Origin: Pseudomonas syringae
GTDB lineage: Bacteria > Pseudomonadota > Gammaproteobacteria > Pseudomonadales > Pseudomonadaceae
Assembly (NCBI RefSeq): GCF_000737245.1
Contig: NZ_JPQU01000024.1
Location: forward strand, 39,315 to 103,314
Direction: 5' to 3'
Length of the DNA: 64,000 nucleotides
Positions within the stretch are counted from its first letter, which is position 1. Every line of letters starts with the position of its first letter. Both the position numbers and the translations under genes were made by a program. The notes beneath the pieces were generated by a model that was given only the letters and a program-made list of their open reading frames with translations, was not told the DNA's origin and ran no database searches. Below are positions 9,586 through 19,673 of the stretch, piece after piece.

Positions 9586-9700
9586 GTAGGAGCGCGCTTG
9601 GTCTGGGCCGCATCCGGACGATTGCGTCATGTCAGGCGGCAAATTGTTGGCTGGCACGACGCTATCGTCCGGATGCGGCCCAGACCAAGCGCGCTCCTAC
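9586..9700. repeat. long perfect inverted repeat (37-bp arms), REP-like
   Basis: The arms at 9586-9622 and 9664-9700 are perfectly complementary over 37 bp with a 41-nt spacer. The outer GTAGGAGCGCGCTTG matches other REP elements here, while the inner TCTGGGCCGCATCCGGACGA is unique in the window. It separates proB from creA. Confidence 0.9.
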
Positions 9701-9745
9701 GGCTTTGCGGTGTGAGCCAGCCTTCTACAAGACAAGGAATACGTA

Positions 9746-10216
9746 ATGCGCGTAATGAAAGGATTGCTCGGGGCTTTGCTGGTGCTGCCGATGCTGGCTT
9801 CTGCTGAAGAAATCGGTCAGGTATCGACAGTGTTCAAGCTCGTCGGCCCCAATGATCGGATCGTGGTCGAGGCCTTTGATGATCCGAAGGTCGATGGCGT
9901 GACCTGTTATCTGTCTCGCGCCAAGACGGGTGGGGTGAAGGGTGGTCTTGGTCTGGCGGAAGATCGTGCGGAGGCGTCTATTGCCTGTCGTCAGGTTGGA
10001 CCGATCCACTTCAAGGAAAACCTCAAGGACGGTGATGAGGTCTTCAAGGAGCGTACCTCGCTGGTGTTCAAGACCATGCAGGTGGTGCGTTTCTTCGATA
10101 AAAAGCGTAACTCGCTGGTGTACCTGGTCTACAGCGACCGAATCATCGAAGGCAGCCCGCAGAATGCTGTGACGGCGATTCCAATCCTGCCGTGGTCGCC
10201 AGCGCCAGCGCCGTGA
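9746..10216 (+). CDS. creA: CreA family exported protein
   Basis: 156 aa. The N-terminus [20 protein letters not shown] is a signal peptide with cleavage likely after ASA, so the mature protein ([17 protein letters not shown]) should be periplasmic. The body matches the CreA/DUF1131-type family: [35 protein letters not shown], and [14 protein letters not shown] followed by [18 protein letters not shown]. Two cysteines could form a disulfide. Function is unknown; the name comes from the E. coli cre locus, but the cre two-component genes are absent here. It is flanked on both sides by inverted repeats, hence probably monocistronic. Confidence 0.88.
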   Translation: MRVMKGLLGALLVLPMLASAEEIGQVSTVFKLVGPNDRIVVEAFDDPKVDGVTCYLSRAKTGGVKGGLGLAEDRAEASIACRQVGPIHFKENLKDGDEVFKERTSLVFKTMQVVRFFDKKRNSLVYLVYSDRIIEGSPQNAVTAIPILPWSPAPAP

Positions 10217-10226
10217 ACAATAAATC

Positions 10227-10315
10227 TCTGTAAGAGCGCACGAGCACCGCGAGGCCGCGATGGCGGTGTATCAGGCAGGCCGCTATCGCTGCCTCGCGGT
10301 GCTCGTGAGCTACAG
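10227..10315. repeat. REP-like inverted repeat (CACGAGCACCGCGAGG family)
   Basis: CACGAGCACCGCGAGGC (10240-10256) is inverted as GCCTCGCGGTGCTCGTG (10291-10307). The outer ends TCTGTAAGAGC/GAGCTACAGA are partly degenerate. The same core occurs in the 36142-36234 element. Confidence 0.85.
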
Positions 10316-10347
10316 ATAATGCGGTGATTCAACAAATCACAGACAAC

Positions 10348-10376
10348 AAAAAACCGACCCTTAGGTCGGTTTTTTA
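10348..10376 (-). terminator. rho-independent terminator of rpsT
   Basis: ACCGACC/GGTCGGT stem with A-run before and T-run after, so it can work on both strands. It lies 19 nt beyond the rpsT stop and is also downstream of creA. Confidence 0.9.
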
Positions 10377-10394
10377 ACAGCTCAAGCTTATCGC

Positions 10395-10673
10395 TTAGGC
10401 TGCAGCAGCAACGCTAAGGTCTTTGATGTGACCATTCAGGCGGCTTTTATGGCGAGCAGCTTTGTTCTTGTGGATGATACCTTTATCGGCCATACGGTCG
10501 ATAACAGGAACAGCCAGAACATAGGCAGCTTGCGCTTTTTCAGCGTCTTTTGCGTCGATGGCTTTAACTACATTCTTGATGTAGGTACGAACCATGGAAC
10601 GCAGGCTGGCGTTGTGGCTGCGACGCTTCTCAGCCTGTTTTGCACGTTTTTTGGCGGAAGGTGTGTTGGCCAC
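10395..10673 (-). CDS. rpsT: 30S ribosomal protein S20
   Basis: 92 aa. The true start is the GTG at 10673 ([21 protein letters not shown]); GAGGAG lies 7 nt upstream. Longer frames to 11162 run into the divergent murJ and are rejected. The typical basic helices and [20 protein letters not shown] are present. A non-ATG start for rpsT is notable because E. coli uses UUG, where the weak start is part of S20 autocontrol; a similar role here is inference. It is divergently transcribed from murJ. Confidence 0.97.
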   Translation of the reverse strand: MANTPSAKKRAKQAEKRRSHNASLRSMVRTYIKNVVKAIDAKDAEKAQAAYVLAVPVIDRMADKGIIHKNKAARHKSRLNGHIKDLSVAAAA

Positions 10674-10923
10674 CGTCGAGCTCCTCGAAAGACTTTTAGG
10701 AAATAGCTTACAAAATAGGCCGCGAATCATGCCGATGACTGAATTGATTGTCAAGGGTCGTCGATAAGTTCCGCCGAGCGGTGGACGTATTCGACCGGGA
10801 TATTTATTTCCGGTGCGCGACCTGTAAACTCGCCGGCTTTGGCTCTGGGCTTTTGCGGCGCAGAGTATCGCATAAATGGACAGGTTAATCGCCGGTCCTT
10901 TAGCCAAGGCGCTAAATTCTTTA

Positions 10924-12462
10924 ATGAACCTACTCAAATCATTGGCCGCCGTTAGCTCTATCACGCTGCTTTCAAGGGTGCTGGGCTTCATTCGTGACAC
11001 CATCATCGCGCGCACCTTTGGCGCCGGGATGGCCACCGATGCCTTCTTTATCGCCTTCAAATTGCCCAATCTGCTGCGTCGGATTTTTGCCGAGGGGGCT
11101 TTTTCCCAGGCCTTCGTGCCGATCCTGGCGGAATATAAAAGCCAGCAAGGCGAGGAGGCCACGCGGACCTTTGTGGCTTACGTAACAGGCTTGCTGACGC
11201 TGGTGCTGGCGCTGGTCACGTTGCTTGGTGTCGTTGCTGCGCCCTGGGTGATCTGGGCCACGGCACCGGGCTTTGCCGATACGCCGGAGAAATTCGCGCT
11301 GACCTCGGATCTGTTGCGAGTAACCTTTCCTTATATATTGCTGATCTCCCTGTCTTCTCTCTCGGGTGCGATTCTCAACACCTGGAACCGCTTTTCCGTT
11401 CCGGCCTTCGTGCCCACGCTGCTCAATGTCAGCATGATCTTCTTTGCCCTGTTCCTGACGCCTTACTTCGACCCGCCGGTAATGGCCCTCGGCTGGGCCG
11501 TGCTGGTGGGCGGGCTTTTGCAGCTGCTCTACCAACTCCCGCACTTGAAAAAGATCGGCATGCTGGTATTGCCGCGCCTGAATCTGCGCGATAGCGGGGT
11601 TTGGCGTGTAATGAAACAGATGCTGCCCGCCATCCTTGGCGTCTCGGTAAGTCAGATTTCTCTGATTATCAATACGATTTTTGCCTCGTTCCTTGTGGCT
11701 GGTTCGGTGTCCTGGATGTACTACGCCGACCGTTTGATGGAATTGCCATCGGGTGTGCTGGGCGTTGCGCTGGGTACAATTCTGTTGCCGATCCTCTCGA
11801 AAACCTACGCCAACAAGGATCGCCAGGAATATTCAAGGATTCTGGATTGGGGGTTGCGTCTTTGCTTCGTCCTGGTCCTGCCCTGCACGCTGGCGCTGGG
11901 TATTCTTGCCGAGCCGCTGACCGTTTCCCTGTTCCAGTACGGTAAATTCGACGCGATGGATGCGGCCATGACGCAGCGCGCCTTGATCGCTTATTCCGTG
12001 GGTTTGCTGGGGATCATCGTGATCAAGGTCCTCGCGCCAGGGTTTTATGCGCAACAAAATATTCGCACCCCGGTGAAAATCGCCATCTTCACCCTCATAG
12101 TGACTCAACTGCTGAACCTGGTTTTCATCGGTCCGCTGCAGCACGCTGGTCTGGCGTTGGCAATCAGTGTGGGTGCCTGTATCAATGCTTTGTTGTTGTT
12201 CTGGCAGTTGCGCAAGCAGGATCTGTTTCAACCGCAACCAGGCTGGACGAAGTTTTTCTTCAAGCTGGTGCTGGCCGTCGGCGTAATGTCTGGCGTATTG
12301 CTGGGGCTGATGCACGTTATGCCGGAGTGGAGCGAGGGGCACATGCTGGAGCGCTTCATTCGCCTGGGTGGGCTGGTTGCAGCGGGGCTGATCGCCTATT
12401 TTGCGTCGCTGCTATTGCTGGGTTTTCGCCTGAAAGATTTCGCCCGTAGCGCGGTAATGTGA
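10924..12462 (+). CDS. murJ: lipid II flippase MurJ
   Basis: 512 aa from ATG 10924 ([26 protein letters not shown]). This start gives the standard MurJ length; the in-frame ATG at 10876 would add 16 residues. The protein is polytopic, with about 14 hydrophobic segments throughout, and belongs to the MOP/MviN family that flips lipid II across the inner membrane during peptidoglycan synthesis. The conserved N-terminal SRVLGFIRD and [20 protein letters not shown] blocks are intact. Its position opposite rpsT and upstream of ribF is conserved in gamma-proteobacteria. Confidence 0.95.
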   Translation: MNLLKSLAAVSSITLLSRVLGFIRDTIIARTFGAGMATDAFFIAFKLPNLLRRIFAEGAFSQAFVPILAEYKSQQGEEATRTFVAYVTGLLTLVLALVTLLGVVAAPWVIWATAPGFADTPEKFALTSDLLRVTFPYILLISLSSLSGAILNTWNRFSVPAFVPTLLNVSMIFFALFLTPYFDPPVMALGWAVLVGGLLQLLYQLPHLKKIGMLVLPRLNLRDSGVWRVMKQMLPAILGVSVSQISLIINTIFASFLVAGSVSWMYYADRLMELPSGVLGVALGTILLPILSKTYANKDRQEYSRILDWGLRLCFVLVLPCTLALGILAEPLTVSLFQYGKFDAMDAAMTQRALIAYSVGLLGIIVIKVLAPGFYAQQNIRTPVKIAIFTLIVTQLLNLVFIGPLQHAGLALAISVGACINALLLFWQLRKQDLFQPQPGWTKFFFKLVLAVGVMSGVLLGLMHVMPEWSEGHMLERFIRLGGLVAAGLIAYFASLLLLGFRLKDFARSAVM

Positions 12463-12595
12463 GTAGCAGTTGTAACGGGTGGTCGTCGGTTTTTTGCGTT
12501 GCAGGCCGATGACTGTTGTTTTGCCTCGGTGAGTTGCCTGTCGTCCGGGGCTGTGTGTGGTTATAATCGGCCACTTTATGAGCAAGAAGTGCGTT

Positions 12596-13522
12596 ATGCA
12601 GCTGGTTCGAGGCCTCCATAATCTGCGCCCCCAGCATCGGGGCTGCGTCGCCACTATTGGCAACTTTGACGGTGTTCACCGGGGCCACCAGGCTATTCTG
12701 GCGCGCTTGCGTGATCGCGCTGTCGAGTTGGGCGTACCCAGTTGCGTGGTCATTTTCGAGCCGCAACCCCGTGAGTTTTTCACTCCGGCCACCGCACCGG
12801 CGCGTCTGGCGCGGTTGCGGGACAAGCTTGAACTGCTGGCCGCCGAAGGCGTAGACCGGGTGCTGTGTCTGGCGTTCAACCAGCGTTTGAGCAAGCTCAG
12901 TGCGGCGGAATTCGTCGACACGGTGCTGATCGAAGGGTTGGGAATACAACATCTTGAGGTGGGCGATGATTTCCGGTTCGGTTGCGACCGAATCGGCGAC
13001 TTCGACTTCCTGCAGCAAGCGGGCAATGTCCGTGGCTTCACGGTCGAAGCGGCGCAGACCGTTGAGATTGATGGCGTTCGCGTCAGCAGCACCAAGGTGC
13101 GCAACGCCCTGGCAGTGGCGGATTTTGCCCTTGCCGAGCGGATGCTTGGCCGCCCGTTCCGGATTACCGGGCGCATCCTGCACGGCCAGAAGCTGGCGCG
13201 GCAACTGGGTACGCCCACTGCCAACGTGCAACTCAAGCGCCGTCGCGTCCCGCTGACCGGGGTGTATCTGGTCAGTGCGAGCATTGACGGCAAGACCTGG
13301 CCGGGAGTCGCCAATATTGGCGTGCGCCCGACTGTGGCAGGTGATGGCAGTGCCCACCTTGAAGTGCATCTTCTGGATTTTGCCGGCGATCTTTATGACC
13401 GGCGTTTGACGGTGGCTTTCCACCATAAGCTGCGTGATGAGCAGCGTTTCGCCTCACTGGAGGCGCTCAAGACGGCGATCAATGCGGACGTCGCCGCCGC
13501 CCGTGCCCATTGGCACGGCTAA
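12596..13522 (+). CDS. ribF: bifunctional riboflavin kinase / FAD synthetase
   Basis: 308 aa from ATG 12596 (MQLVRGLHNL). The N-terminal FMN adenylyltransferase domain shows GNFDGVHRGHQ at 22-32, the nucleotide-binding signature, and an ISSTKVR-like motif (VSSTKVRNAL). The C-terminal riboflavin kinase domain (about 185-305) shows GRPFRITGRILHGQKLARQLGTPTAN-like features and the metal-binding PTAN. Together they convert riboflavin to FMN and then FAD in the cytoplasm. ileS follows after 20 nt, so ribF-ileS-lspA-fkpB is probably one transcript, with ispH possibly continuing it. Confidence 0.95.
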   Translation: MQLVRGLHNLRPQHRGCVATIGNFDGVHRGHQAILARLRDRAVELGVPSCVVIFEPQPREFFTPATAPARLARLRDKLELLAAEGVDRVLCLAFNQRLSKLSAAEFVDTVLIEGLGIQHLEVGDDFRFGCDRIGDFDFLQQAGNVRGFTVEAAQTVEIDGVRVSSTKVRNALAVADFALAERMLGRPFRITGRILHGQKLARQLGTPTANVQLKRRRVPLTGVYLVSASIDGKTWPGVANIGVRPTVAGDGSAHLEVHLLDFAGDLYDRRLTVAFHHKLRDEQRFASLEALKTAINADVAAARAHWHG

Positions 13523-13542
13523 CCGCTAATTAAGAGCCCGAA

Positions 13543-16374
13543 ATGACCGACTACAAAGCCACGCTTAATCTTCCGGACACCGCCTTCCCGATGAAGGCCG
13601 GCCTGCCCCAGCGCGAGCCGCAAACTCTGCAGCGCTGGGACAGCATTGGCCTGTACCAGAAGCTGCGCGAAATTGGCAAGGATCGTCCAAAGTTCGTTCT
13701 GCACGACGGTCCTCCTTACGCCAACGGCAATATTCACATCGGTCACGCCGTTAACAAGATTCTCAAGGACATGATCACTCGCTCGAAAACCCTTTCGGGC
13801 TTTGACGCGCCTTATGTTCCGGGCTGGGACTGCCATGGCCTGCCGATCGAGCACAAGGTCGAAGTGACCCACGGCAAAAACCTGCCTGCGGACAAGACGC
13901 GTGAGCTGTGCCGCGCCTATGCCGCTGAGCAGATCGAAGGTCAAAAGGCCGAGTTCATCCGTCTGGGTGTGCTGGGTGACTGGAGCAATCCTTACCGCAC
14001 CATGGACTTCGCCAACGAGGCTGGGGAAATCCGTGCCCTGGCGGAAATGGTCAAGGGCGGCTTCGTGTTCAAGGGTCTCAAGCCTGTGAACTGGTGTTTC
14101 GATTGCGGCTCGGCCCTGGCTGAAGCTGAAGTCGAATACCAGGACAAGAAGTCCTCCACCATCGACGTTGCGTTCCCGATTGCCGATGAGGCGAAACTGG
14201 CTGCGGCATTTGGCCTGGATTCCCTGAGCAAGCCTGCCTCCATCGTGATCTGGACCACCACCCCGTGGACCATCCCTGCCAACCAGGCGCTGAACGTTCA
14301 TCCCGAGTTCGAATACTCGCTGGTGGATGTGGGCGACAGGTTGCTGGTGCTGGCTTCGGAACTGGTCGAGTCGTGCCTGGTTCGCTACAAGCTACAAGGG
14401 ACAGTCCTGGCCACCACTACGGGTGCGGCGCTGGAGCTGATCAACTTCCGTCATCCGTTCTATGATCGTCTGTCGCCGGTGTATCTAGCGGACTACGTCG
14501 AACTGAGCGCCGGTACTGGCGTGGTTCACTGCTCGCCAGCCTATGGCGTCGACGACTTCGTGATCAGCAAAAGCTACGGCTTGACCAACGACGACATCAT
14601 CAGCCCGGTGCAGAGCAACGGCGTGTATGTGGAGTCGCTTGAGTTCTTCGGTGGCCAGTTCATCTTCAAGGCTAACCAGAACATCATCGACAAGCTGGCC
14701 GAAGTCGGCAGCCTGATGGACACCGAGACCATCACTCACAGCTACATGCACTGCTGGCGCCACAAGTCGCCACTGATCTACCGCGCCACAGCGCAGTGGT
14801 TCGTGGGCATGGACAAGCAGCCTGAAGTGGGCGACACCCTGCGCGAGCGGGCCGTGAAAGCCATCGAAGACACCCAGTTCGTACCAGCATGGGGTCAGGC
14901 TCGCCTGCACTCGATGATCGCCAATCGTCCGGACTGGTGCATCTCCCGTCAGCGCAACTGGGGCGTGCCGATCCCGTTCTTCCTGCACAAGGAAAGCGGT
15001 GAGCTGCATCCACGTACTGTAGAGCTGATGGAAGAAGTGGCGCTGCGCGTCGAGAAAGAAGGCATCGAAGCCTGGTTCAAGATGGACGCCGCCGAGTTGC
15101 TGGGTGATGAGGCGCCGAAGTACGACAAGATCTCCGATACCCTGGACGTCTGGTTCGACTCGGGCACCACTCACTGGCACGTGCTGCGCGGTTCACACCC
15201 GATGGGCCACGAGAGCGGTCCGCGCGCCGATCTATACCTGGAAGGTTCCGACCAACACCGTGGCTGGTTCCATTCGTCGCTGCTGACCGGCTGCATGCTG
15301 GACGACCACGCGCCGTACCGCGAATTGCTGACTCATGGTTTCGTTGTCGACGAGAACGGTCGCAAGATGTCGAAATCGCTGAACAACGTCGTGGCGCCGC
15401 AAAAGGTCAACGATTCACTGGGCGCGGACATCATGCGTCTATGGGTATCGGCAACTGACTACTCCGGCGAAATGGCGATTTCCGACCAGATCCTGCAGCG
15501 CAGCGCTGACGCTTACCGGCGGATCCGCAACACTGCACGCTTCCTGCTCTCGAACCTGAGCGGCTTCAACCCTGCGACCGACATCCTGCCGCCGGATGAA
15601 ATGCTCGCCCTGGATCGCTGGGCCGTGGACCGTGCGTTGCTGCTGCAACGCGAGCTGGAAGAGCACTACGGCGAATACCGCTTCTGGAACGTGTACTCCA
15701 AGATCCATAACTTCTGCGTGCAGGAACTCGGTGGTTTCTACCTGGACATCATCAAGGACCGTCAATACACCACGGCTGCCGACAGCACCGCGCGTCGCTC
15801 GTGTCAGACCGCGCTGTTCCACATCTCCGAGGCGCTGGTGCGCTGGATCGCACCGATCCTGGCCTTCACCGCTGACGAACTGTGGCAGTACCTGCCGGGC
15901 GAGCGTAACGAGTCTGTGATGCTCAACACCTGGTATCAGGGCCTGAGCGAAATGCCAGCCGACTTCGAACTGGACCGCGCCTACTGGGAGCGGATCATGG
16001 CGGTCAAGGTCGCGGTCAACAAGGAAATGGAAAACCTGCGTGCGGCCAAGGCGATTGGCGGCAACCTTCAGGCTGAAGTGACCTTGTATGCTGAAGACTC
16101 GCTGGTGGCTGACCTGTCGAAGCTGAGCAATGAATTGCGCTTCGTGCTGATCACCTCAACGGCCAGCGTCGCGCCTCTGCTGGACGCGCCAGCCGATGCG
16201 GTAGTGACCGAAGTTGCTGGTCTGAAGCTCAAAGTGGTCAAGTCCGGTCATGCCAAGTGCGCCCGTTGCTGGCACCACCGCGCAGACGTCGGCGTGAACC
16301 CGGAGCATCCAGAAATCTGCGGTCGTTGCGTCGATAACATCAGCGGCACGGGCGAGGTTCGCCACTATGCCTAA
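13543..16374 (+). CDS. ileS: isoleucyl-tRNA synthetase
   Basis: 943 aa, class I synthetase charging tRNA-Ile. The catalytic HIGH motif is at 65-68 and KMSKS at 608-612. The editing (CP1) domain with [11 protein letters not shown] lies between them. The C-terminal zinc motif [12 protein letters not shown]...CGRCVDNI is intact, marking the short bacterial (mupirocin-sensitive type) enzyme rather than the eukaryote-like form. AAGAGC precedes the ATG. The stop overlaps lspA by 8 nt, implying translational coupling. Confidence 0.98.
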   Translation: MTDYKATLNLPDTAFPMKAGLPQREPQTLQRWDSIGLYQKLREIGKDRPKFVLHDGPPYANGNIHIGHAVNKILKDMITRSKTLSGFDAPYVPGWDCHGLPIEHKVEVTHGKNLPADKTRELCRAYAAEQIEGQKAEFIRLGVLGDWSNPYRTMDFANEAGEIRALAEMVKGGFVFKGLKPVNWCFDCGSALAEAEVEYQDKKSSTIDVAFPIADEAKLAAAFGLDSLSKPASIVIWTTTPWTIPANQALNVHPEFEYSLVDVGDRLLVLASELVESCLVRYKLQGTVLATTTGAALELINFRHPFYDRLSPVYLADYVELSAGTGVVHCSPAYGVDDFVISKSYGLTNDDIISPVQSNGVYVESLEFFGGQFIFKANQNIIDKLAEVGSLMDTETITHSYMHCWRHKSPLIYRATAQWFVGMDKQPEVGDTLRERAVKAIEDTQFVPAWGQARLHSMIANRPDWCISRQRNWGVPIPFFLHKESGELHPRTVELMEEVALRVEKEGIEAWFKMDAAELLGDEAPKYDKISDTLDVWFDSGTTHWHVLRGSHPMGHESGPRADLYLEGSDQHRGWFHSSLLTGCMLDDHAPYRELLTHGFVVDENGRKMSKSLNNVVAPQKVNDSLGADIMRLWVSATDYSGEMAISDQILQRSADAYRRIRNTARFLLSNLSGFNPATDILPPDEMLALDRWAVDRALLLQRELEEHYGEYRFWNVYSKIHNFCVQELGGFYLDIIKDRQYTTAADSTARRSCQTALFHISEALVRWIAPILAFTADELWQYLPGERNESVMLNTWYQGLSEMPADFELDRAYWERIMAVKVAVNKEMENLRAAKAIGGNLQAEVTLYAEDSLVADLSKLSNELRFVLITSTASVAPLLDAPADAVVTEVAGLKLKVVKSGHAKCARCWHHRADVGVNPEHPEICGRCVDNISGTGEVRHYA

Positions 16375-16870
16375 ATCAGGCTTGGGTCGTTTGTCGTGGC
16401 TCTGGTTGAGCTTGCTGGTGCTGGTCATTGACCAGGCCAGCAAGTATTACTTCGAGAACCGACTGGAATTGTACGAACAGATCGTGATCATTCCGGACTA
16501 TTTCAGCTGGATGCTGGCCTACAACACGGGCGCGGCCTTCAGCTTCCTGGCCGACAGTTCGGGCTGGCAGCGCTGGCTGTTCGCCCTGATCGCCATCGTG
16601 GTCAGTGTCGTGCTGGTGGTCTGGCTCAAGCGTCTTGGACGCGATGAAACCTGGCTGGCCATTGCCCTGGCACTGGTTCTAGGTGGCGCGCTGGGTAACT
16701 TGTACGATCGCATCGTCATTGGCCATGTGATCGACTTTATCTTCGTGCACTGGAAGGAACACGGCTTCCCGGCCTTCAACGTGGCGGACAGTGCAATCAC
16801 TGTGGGCGCAATCATGCTGGCGCTGGATATGTTCAAGAGCAAGAAAACCGGAGAAACCGTTAATGACTGA
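16367..16870 (+). CDS. lspA: lipoprotein signal peptidase II
   Basis: 167 aa with four membrane segments. It cleaves prolipoprotein signal peptides in the inner membrane after lipid attachment. The catalytic aspartates correspond to D123 (VIDFIFVHW) and D141 (FNVADSAI), with NLYDRI just before and DQASK at 22-26. It overlaps ileS by 8 nt and fkpB by 8 nt, a tightly coupled operon. Its substrates include BamD encoded elsewhere in the window. Confidence 0.96.
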   Translation: MPKSGLGRLSWLWLSLLVLVIDQASKYYFENRLELYEQIVIIPDYFSWMLAYNTGAAFSFLADSSGWQRWLFALIAIVVSVVLVVWLKRLGRDETWLAIALALVLGGALGNLYDRIVIGHVIDFIFVHWKEHGFPAFNVADSAITVGAIMLALDMFKSKKTGETVND

Positions 16871-17315
16871 ACAGTTATTGACCGAGCAACGCATCGGTCA
16901 GAACACGGAAGTCACTCTGCATTTTGCGTTGCGCCTGGAAAACGGCGACACGGTCGACAGCACGTTTGAAAAGGCCCCGGCCAAATTCAAGGTGGGTGAC
17001 GGCAATCTGTTGCCAGGTTTCGAGGCTGCAATATTTGGTTTCAAGGCTGGTGATCGACGCACTGTGCAGGTTCTGCCGGAAAACGCCTTCGGCCAGCCAA
17101 ACCCGCAAAACGTGCAGATCATCCCCCGTTCGCAGTTTCAGGACATGGAACTGTCGGAAGGTTTGCTGGTGATCTTCAACGATGCGGCCAATACTGAGCT
17201 GCCGGGCGTGGTGAAAGCTTTCGATGACGCGCAAGTGACCATCGACTTCAATCACCCGCTGGCGGGCAAGACCCTGAACTTCGAAGTGGAAATCTTTGAG
17301 GTCAGAGCGCTTTAA
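16863..17315 (+). CDS. fkpB: FKBP-type peptidyl-prolyl isomerase, SlyD/SlpA class
   Basis: 150 aa from ATG 16863 ([12 protein letters not shown]), which overlaps the lspA end. A split FKBP domain (VTLHFALRLENGDTVDSTFEKAPAKF, GNLLPGFEAAIFG; C-terminal FNHPLAGKTLNFEVEIFEV) holds an insert-in-flap chaperone domain (about 70-125), as in SlpA/FkpB. No metal-binding His-rich tail is present, which separates it from SlyD. It is cytoplasmic. Its position between lspA and ispH is conserved across gamma-proteobacteria. Confidence 0.92.
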   Translation: MTEQLLTEQRIGQNTEVTLHFALRLENGDTVDSTFEKAPAKFKVGDGNLLPGFEAAIFGFKAGDRRTVQVLPENAFGQPNPQNVQIIPRSQFQDMELSEGLLVIFNDAANTELPGVVKAFDDAQVTIDFNHPLAGKTLNFEVEIFEVRAL

Positions 17316-17330
17316 GCGTTGAGTCTGAAC

Positions 17331-17356
17331 CGAGCCCGGCCTTTGCCGGGCTGTTT
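17331..17356 (+). terminator. hairpin between fkpB and ispH (weak terminator or attenuator)
   Basis: AGCCCGGC (17333-17340) pairs with GCCGGGCT around a CTTT loop, followed only by GTTTC, so termination is likely partial. ispH starts 22 nt later. Confidence 0.5.
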
Positions 17357-17378
17357 CGCACGTAGATAAGAGGCACCT

Positions 17379-18326
17379 ATGCAAATCAAACTCGCCAACC
17401 CCCGCGGCTTCTGCGCTGGAGTGGATCGTGCGATCGAAATCGTCAATCGCGCCCTGGAAGTGTTTGGCCCGCCGATCTATGTGCGCCACGAAGTGGTTCA
17501 TAACAAATTTGTCGTCGAAGACCTGCGCGCTCGCGGTGCGATCTTCGTCGAAGAGCTGGATCAGGTCCCGGATGACGTCATCGTTATCTTCAGCGCCCAC
17601 GGCGTTTCACAGGCCGTGCGCACCGAGGCATCCGGTCGTGGTTTGAAAGTGTTCGATGCGACCTGCCCGTTGGTGACCAAGGTCCACATTGAGGTTGCTC
17701 GCTACAGCCGTGATGGCCGTGAGTGCATCCTGATTGGTCACGAAGGGCACCCGGAAGTCGAAGGCACCATGGGCCAGTATGACGCCAGCAATGGTGGAGC
17801 TATCTATCTGGTCGAGGACGAAGAGGACGTTGCCAATTTGCAGGTGCGCAACCCGCAGGCCTTGGCGTTCGTAACCCAGACGACCTTATCCATGGACGAC
17901 ACCAGCCGTGTGATCGATGCACTGCGAACTCGCTTTCCAGCGATTGGCGGTCCACGCAAAGACGACATCTGCTACGCCACGCAAAACCGCCAGGACGCGG
18001 TCAAGCAACTGGCTGATGAGTGCGATGTGGTACTGGTGGTCGGCAGCCCGAACAGCTCCAACTCCAATCGCCTGCGGGAACTGGCTGAACGCATGGCGAC
18101 TCCGGCTTACCTCATCGACGGCGCCGAAGACATGCAGCGCAACTGGTTCGATGGTGTTGAGCGCATCGGCATCACGGCAGGTGCCTCGGCGCCTGAAGTC
18201 CTGGTGCGTGGTGTGATCCAGCAACTGCACGCCTGGGGCGCAACCGGCGCAGACGAACTGGCTGGCCGCGAAGAAAACGTCACCTTCTCCATGCCCAAGG
18301 AGCTGCGGGTCAAGTCGTTGTTGTGA
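17379..18326 (+). CDS. ispH: 4-hydroxy-3-methylbut-2-enyl diphosphate reductase
   Basis: 315 aa, last enzyme of the MEP isoprenoid pathway, producing IPP and DMAPP. The three Fe-S ligand cysteines are visible: C12 (NPRGFCAG), C96 (DATCPLV) and C198 ([11 protein letters not shown]). Also present are HEVVHNK, the TQTTLS block and the [11 protein letters not shown] motif. Length is standard. It feeds ispB (5067-6035). It sits at the end of the ribF-ileS-lspA-fkpB cluster behind a weak hairpin; a REP element follows. Confidence 0.96.
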   Translation: MQIKLANPRGFCAGVDRAIEIVNRALEVFGPPIYVRHEVVHNKFVVEDLRARGAIFVEELDQVPDDVIVIFSAHGVSQAVRTEASGRGLKVFDATCPLVTKVHIEVARYSRDGRECILIGHEGHPEVEGTMGQYDASNGGAIYLVEDEEDVANLQVRNPQALAFVTQTTLSMDDTSRVIDALRTRFPAIGGPRKDDICYATQNRQDAVKQLADECDVVLVVGSPNSSNSNRLRELAERMATPAYLIDGAEDMQRNWFDGVERIGITAGASAPEVLVRGVIQQLHAWGATGADELAGREENVTFSMPKELRVKSLL

Positions 18327-18360
18327 TGCGCTGAAGTTGTAGGGTTGGAATAAAGCTACA

Positions 18361-18452
18361 CGTGGGAGCGAGCTTGCTCGCGAAAGCGGTGTTCCTCTCT
18401 CAACAGATGTTTTTTCCGATCCGGCCTCTTCGCGAGCAAGCTCGCTCCCACG
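18361..18452. repeat. REP-type inverted repeat pair (GAGCTTGCTCGC family)
   Basis: 24-bp perfect arms (18361-18384, 18429-18452), CGTGGGAGCGAGCTTGCTCG..., 44-nt spacer. It lies between the convergent ispH and fimT. The remaining 106 nt to the fimT stop show no clear gene. Confidence 0.9.
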
Positions 18453-18558
18453 GATCTTGCGCATTTCCAGAGATAAAGCTGTCCTGGAGGCGCCAAACGT
18501 CTTGGCGGGGCGGTGTGTAAGGTTCCGCGCCTCGCCAATACGTTGGTTCTTACCGGTT

Positions 18559-19059
18559 TCAGCCACAACGCTCTTCGGGCTTTTTCTGGCTTTCAATCGT
18601 CACACGCCCGGTAACTGCAATGATCACCTCGTAATGGCTGACAGCTTCCTCTTGATCGCAGATGAATAGCCTGCCGTTCGACGTACTTGTAGCCCCCAGG
18701 CTATTGAAGCTTACGTAAGGTCTGTGTCGAAGCCTCGCCGCTATCGGAATTTTTCCGCCAAAGCTTCGTTCTGTCAGCAGCACATTACGCTCATCACCCG
18801 CACCCTTGCCGCTAGGGTTGGTGCTGATCCTCCAGCCTTTGCTCCAGTCCTCGTCGATTGCGTGCAGCAGTATGACCTGATGGCGTGTAATCGCTTCAAC
18901 CCGCGCCGTGCGTAATCCACTCGCCAACTGCTGCGCCACATCAAACCGTCTCTGCGCCGTGACCATTTCAGCCATCGCGGGAAGCGCGAGACTCGCCATA
19001 ACCCCAATCACCACCAACGTTACAAACAGCTCGATCAGCGTAAAACCTGACTGTTTCAT
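18559..19059 (-). CDS. fimT: FimT/GspH-type minor pseudopilin
   Basis: 166 aa from ATG 19059, preceded by GGGAGGAAAG on the minus strand. The class III prepilin leader is MKQSG, cleaved before FTLIELFVTLVVIG, with Glu at mature position 5, so PilD should process it. The rest fits the GspH/FimT domain: ARVEAITRHQVILL, then a C-terminal beta region with SFNSLGATSTSNGRLFICD. It is divergent from fimU and separated by 133 nt. In PAO1 fimT and fimU run in the same direction (from memory), so the neighbour block is inverted here. The C-terminal tail KKPEERCG has one of only two cysteines. Confidence 0.88.
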   Translation of the reverse strand: MKQSGFTLIELFVTLVVIGVMASLALPAMAEMVTAQRRFDVAQQLASGLRTARVEAITRHQVILLHAIDEDWSKGWRISTNPSGKGAGDERNVLLTERSFGGKIPIAARLRHRPYVSFNSLGATSTSNGRLFICDQEEAVSHYEVIIAVTGRVTIESQKKPEERCG

Positions 19060-19192
19060 GTGCTTTCCTCCCTGGAAATATTTTCCGCAGAACCCCATCC
19101 GGGCATTCGTCCCAGCCAAACAACCGTATATCCTCCTGTCTGCCTTGGGACGCGACTGCTGCCCTATAGTCGTAACGTTAAGGAGACACTCA

Positions 19193-19654
19193 ATGACCCG
19201 CCGCGCCAAGGGCTTTACCCTCATCGAATTGTTAATCACTGTGACGCTGGTGGGGATACTGGCGGCCATTGCTGTGCCGAATTTCAGCAGCATGATTCAG
19301 AAATCCAAGGCCGATTCCGAAGTGAGTGACCTGCAGCGGGCGCTCAACTTTACGCGGTTAGAGGCGATAAATCGGGGTGTGAACATGACGGTGTTGCCGA
19401 GCACAGGCGCCACCTGGACCACCGAATTGAAGGTGGTGTTGTCGTCTGACACGACCACCGCTATCCGGGTCGTTGCCCCTATGAGCAGTGGCGCCAAGGT
19501 GGCCATGGCGACCACGGGCGGTACCAGCGTGAGTGCCCTTCAGTTTAATAACCTGGGCGGTCTGTCTGCGCCTGCCGAGGCTGTCGTAATGACTTACACA
19601 TTGGGCAGCAATGTCAGGACCTTGAATATAGGCTTGAACGGTCGAATTCAATAG
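19193..19654 (+). CDS. fimU: type IV minor pilin FimU
   Basis: 153 aa from ATG 19193 (AAGGAGACACTCA upstream). The leader MTRRAKG is cleaved before [24 protein letters not shown], with Glu5. The GspH-like globular part has DLQRALNFTRLEAINRGVNMTV and a C-terminal strand VRTLNIGLNGRIQ. As first gene of the fimU-pilV-pilW-pilX-pilY1-pilE cluster it should form, with PilVWX, the priming subcomplex at the pilus tip. pilV starts 19 nt downstream. I could not identify the AlgR boxes that control this operon in P. aeruginosa. Confidence 0.9.
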   Translation: MTRRAKGFTLIELLITVTLVGILAAIAVPNFSSMIQKSKADSEVSDLQRALNFTRLEAINRGVNMTVLPSTGATWTTELKVVLSSDTTTAIRVVAPMSSGAKVAMATTGGTSVSALQFNNLGGLSAPAEAVVMTYTLGSNVRTLNIGLNGRIQ

Positions 19655-19673
19655 CTTTGAGTGGAAACTGAAT

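Noticed and set aside
10674..11162. Long minus-strand extension of rpsT into murJ
   Set aside because: S20 begins at the GTG at 10673 with a good ribosome site; the extension is antisense to murJ.
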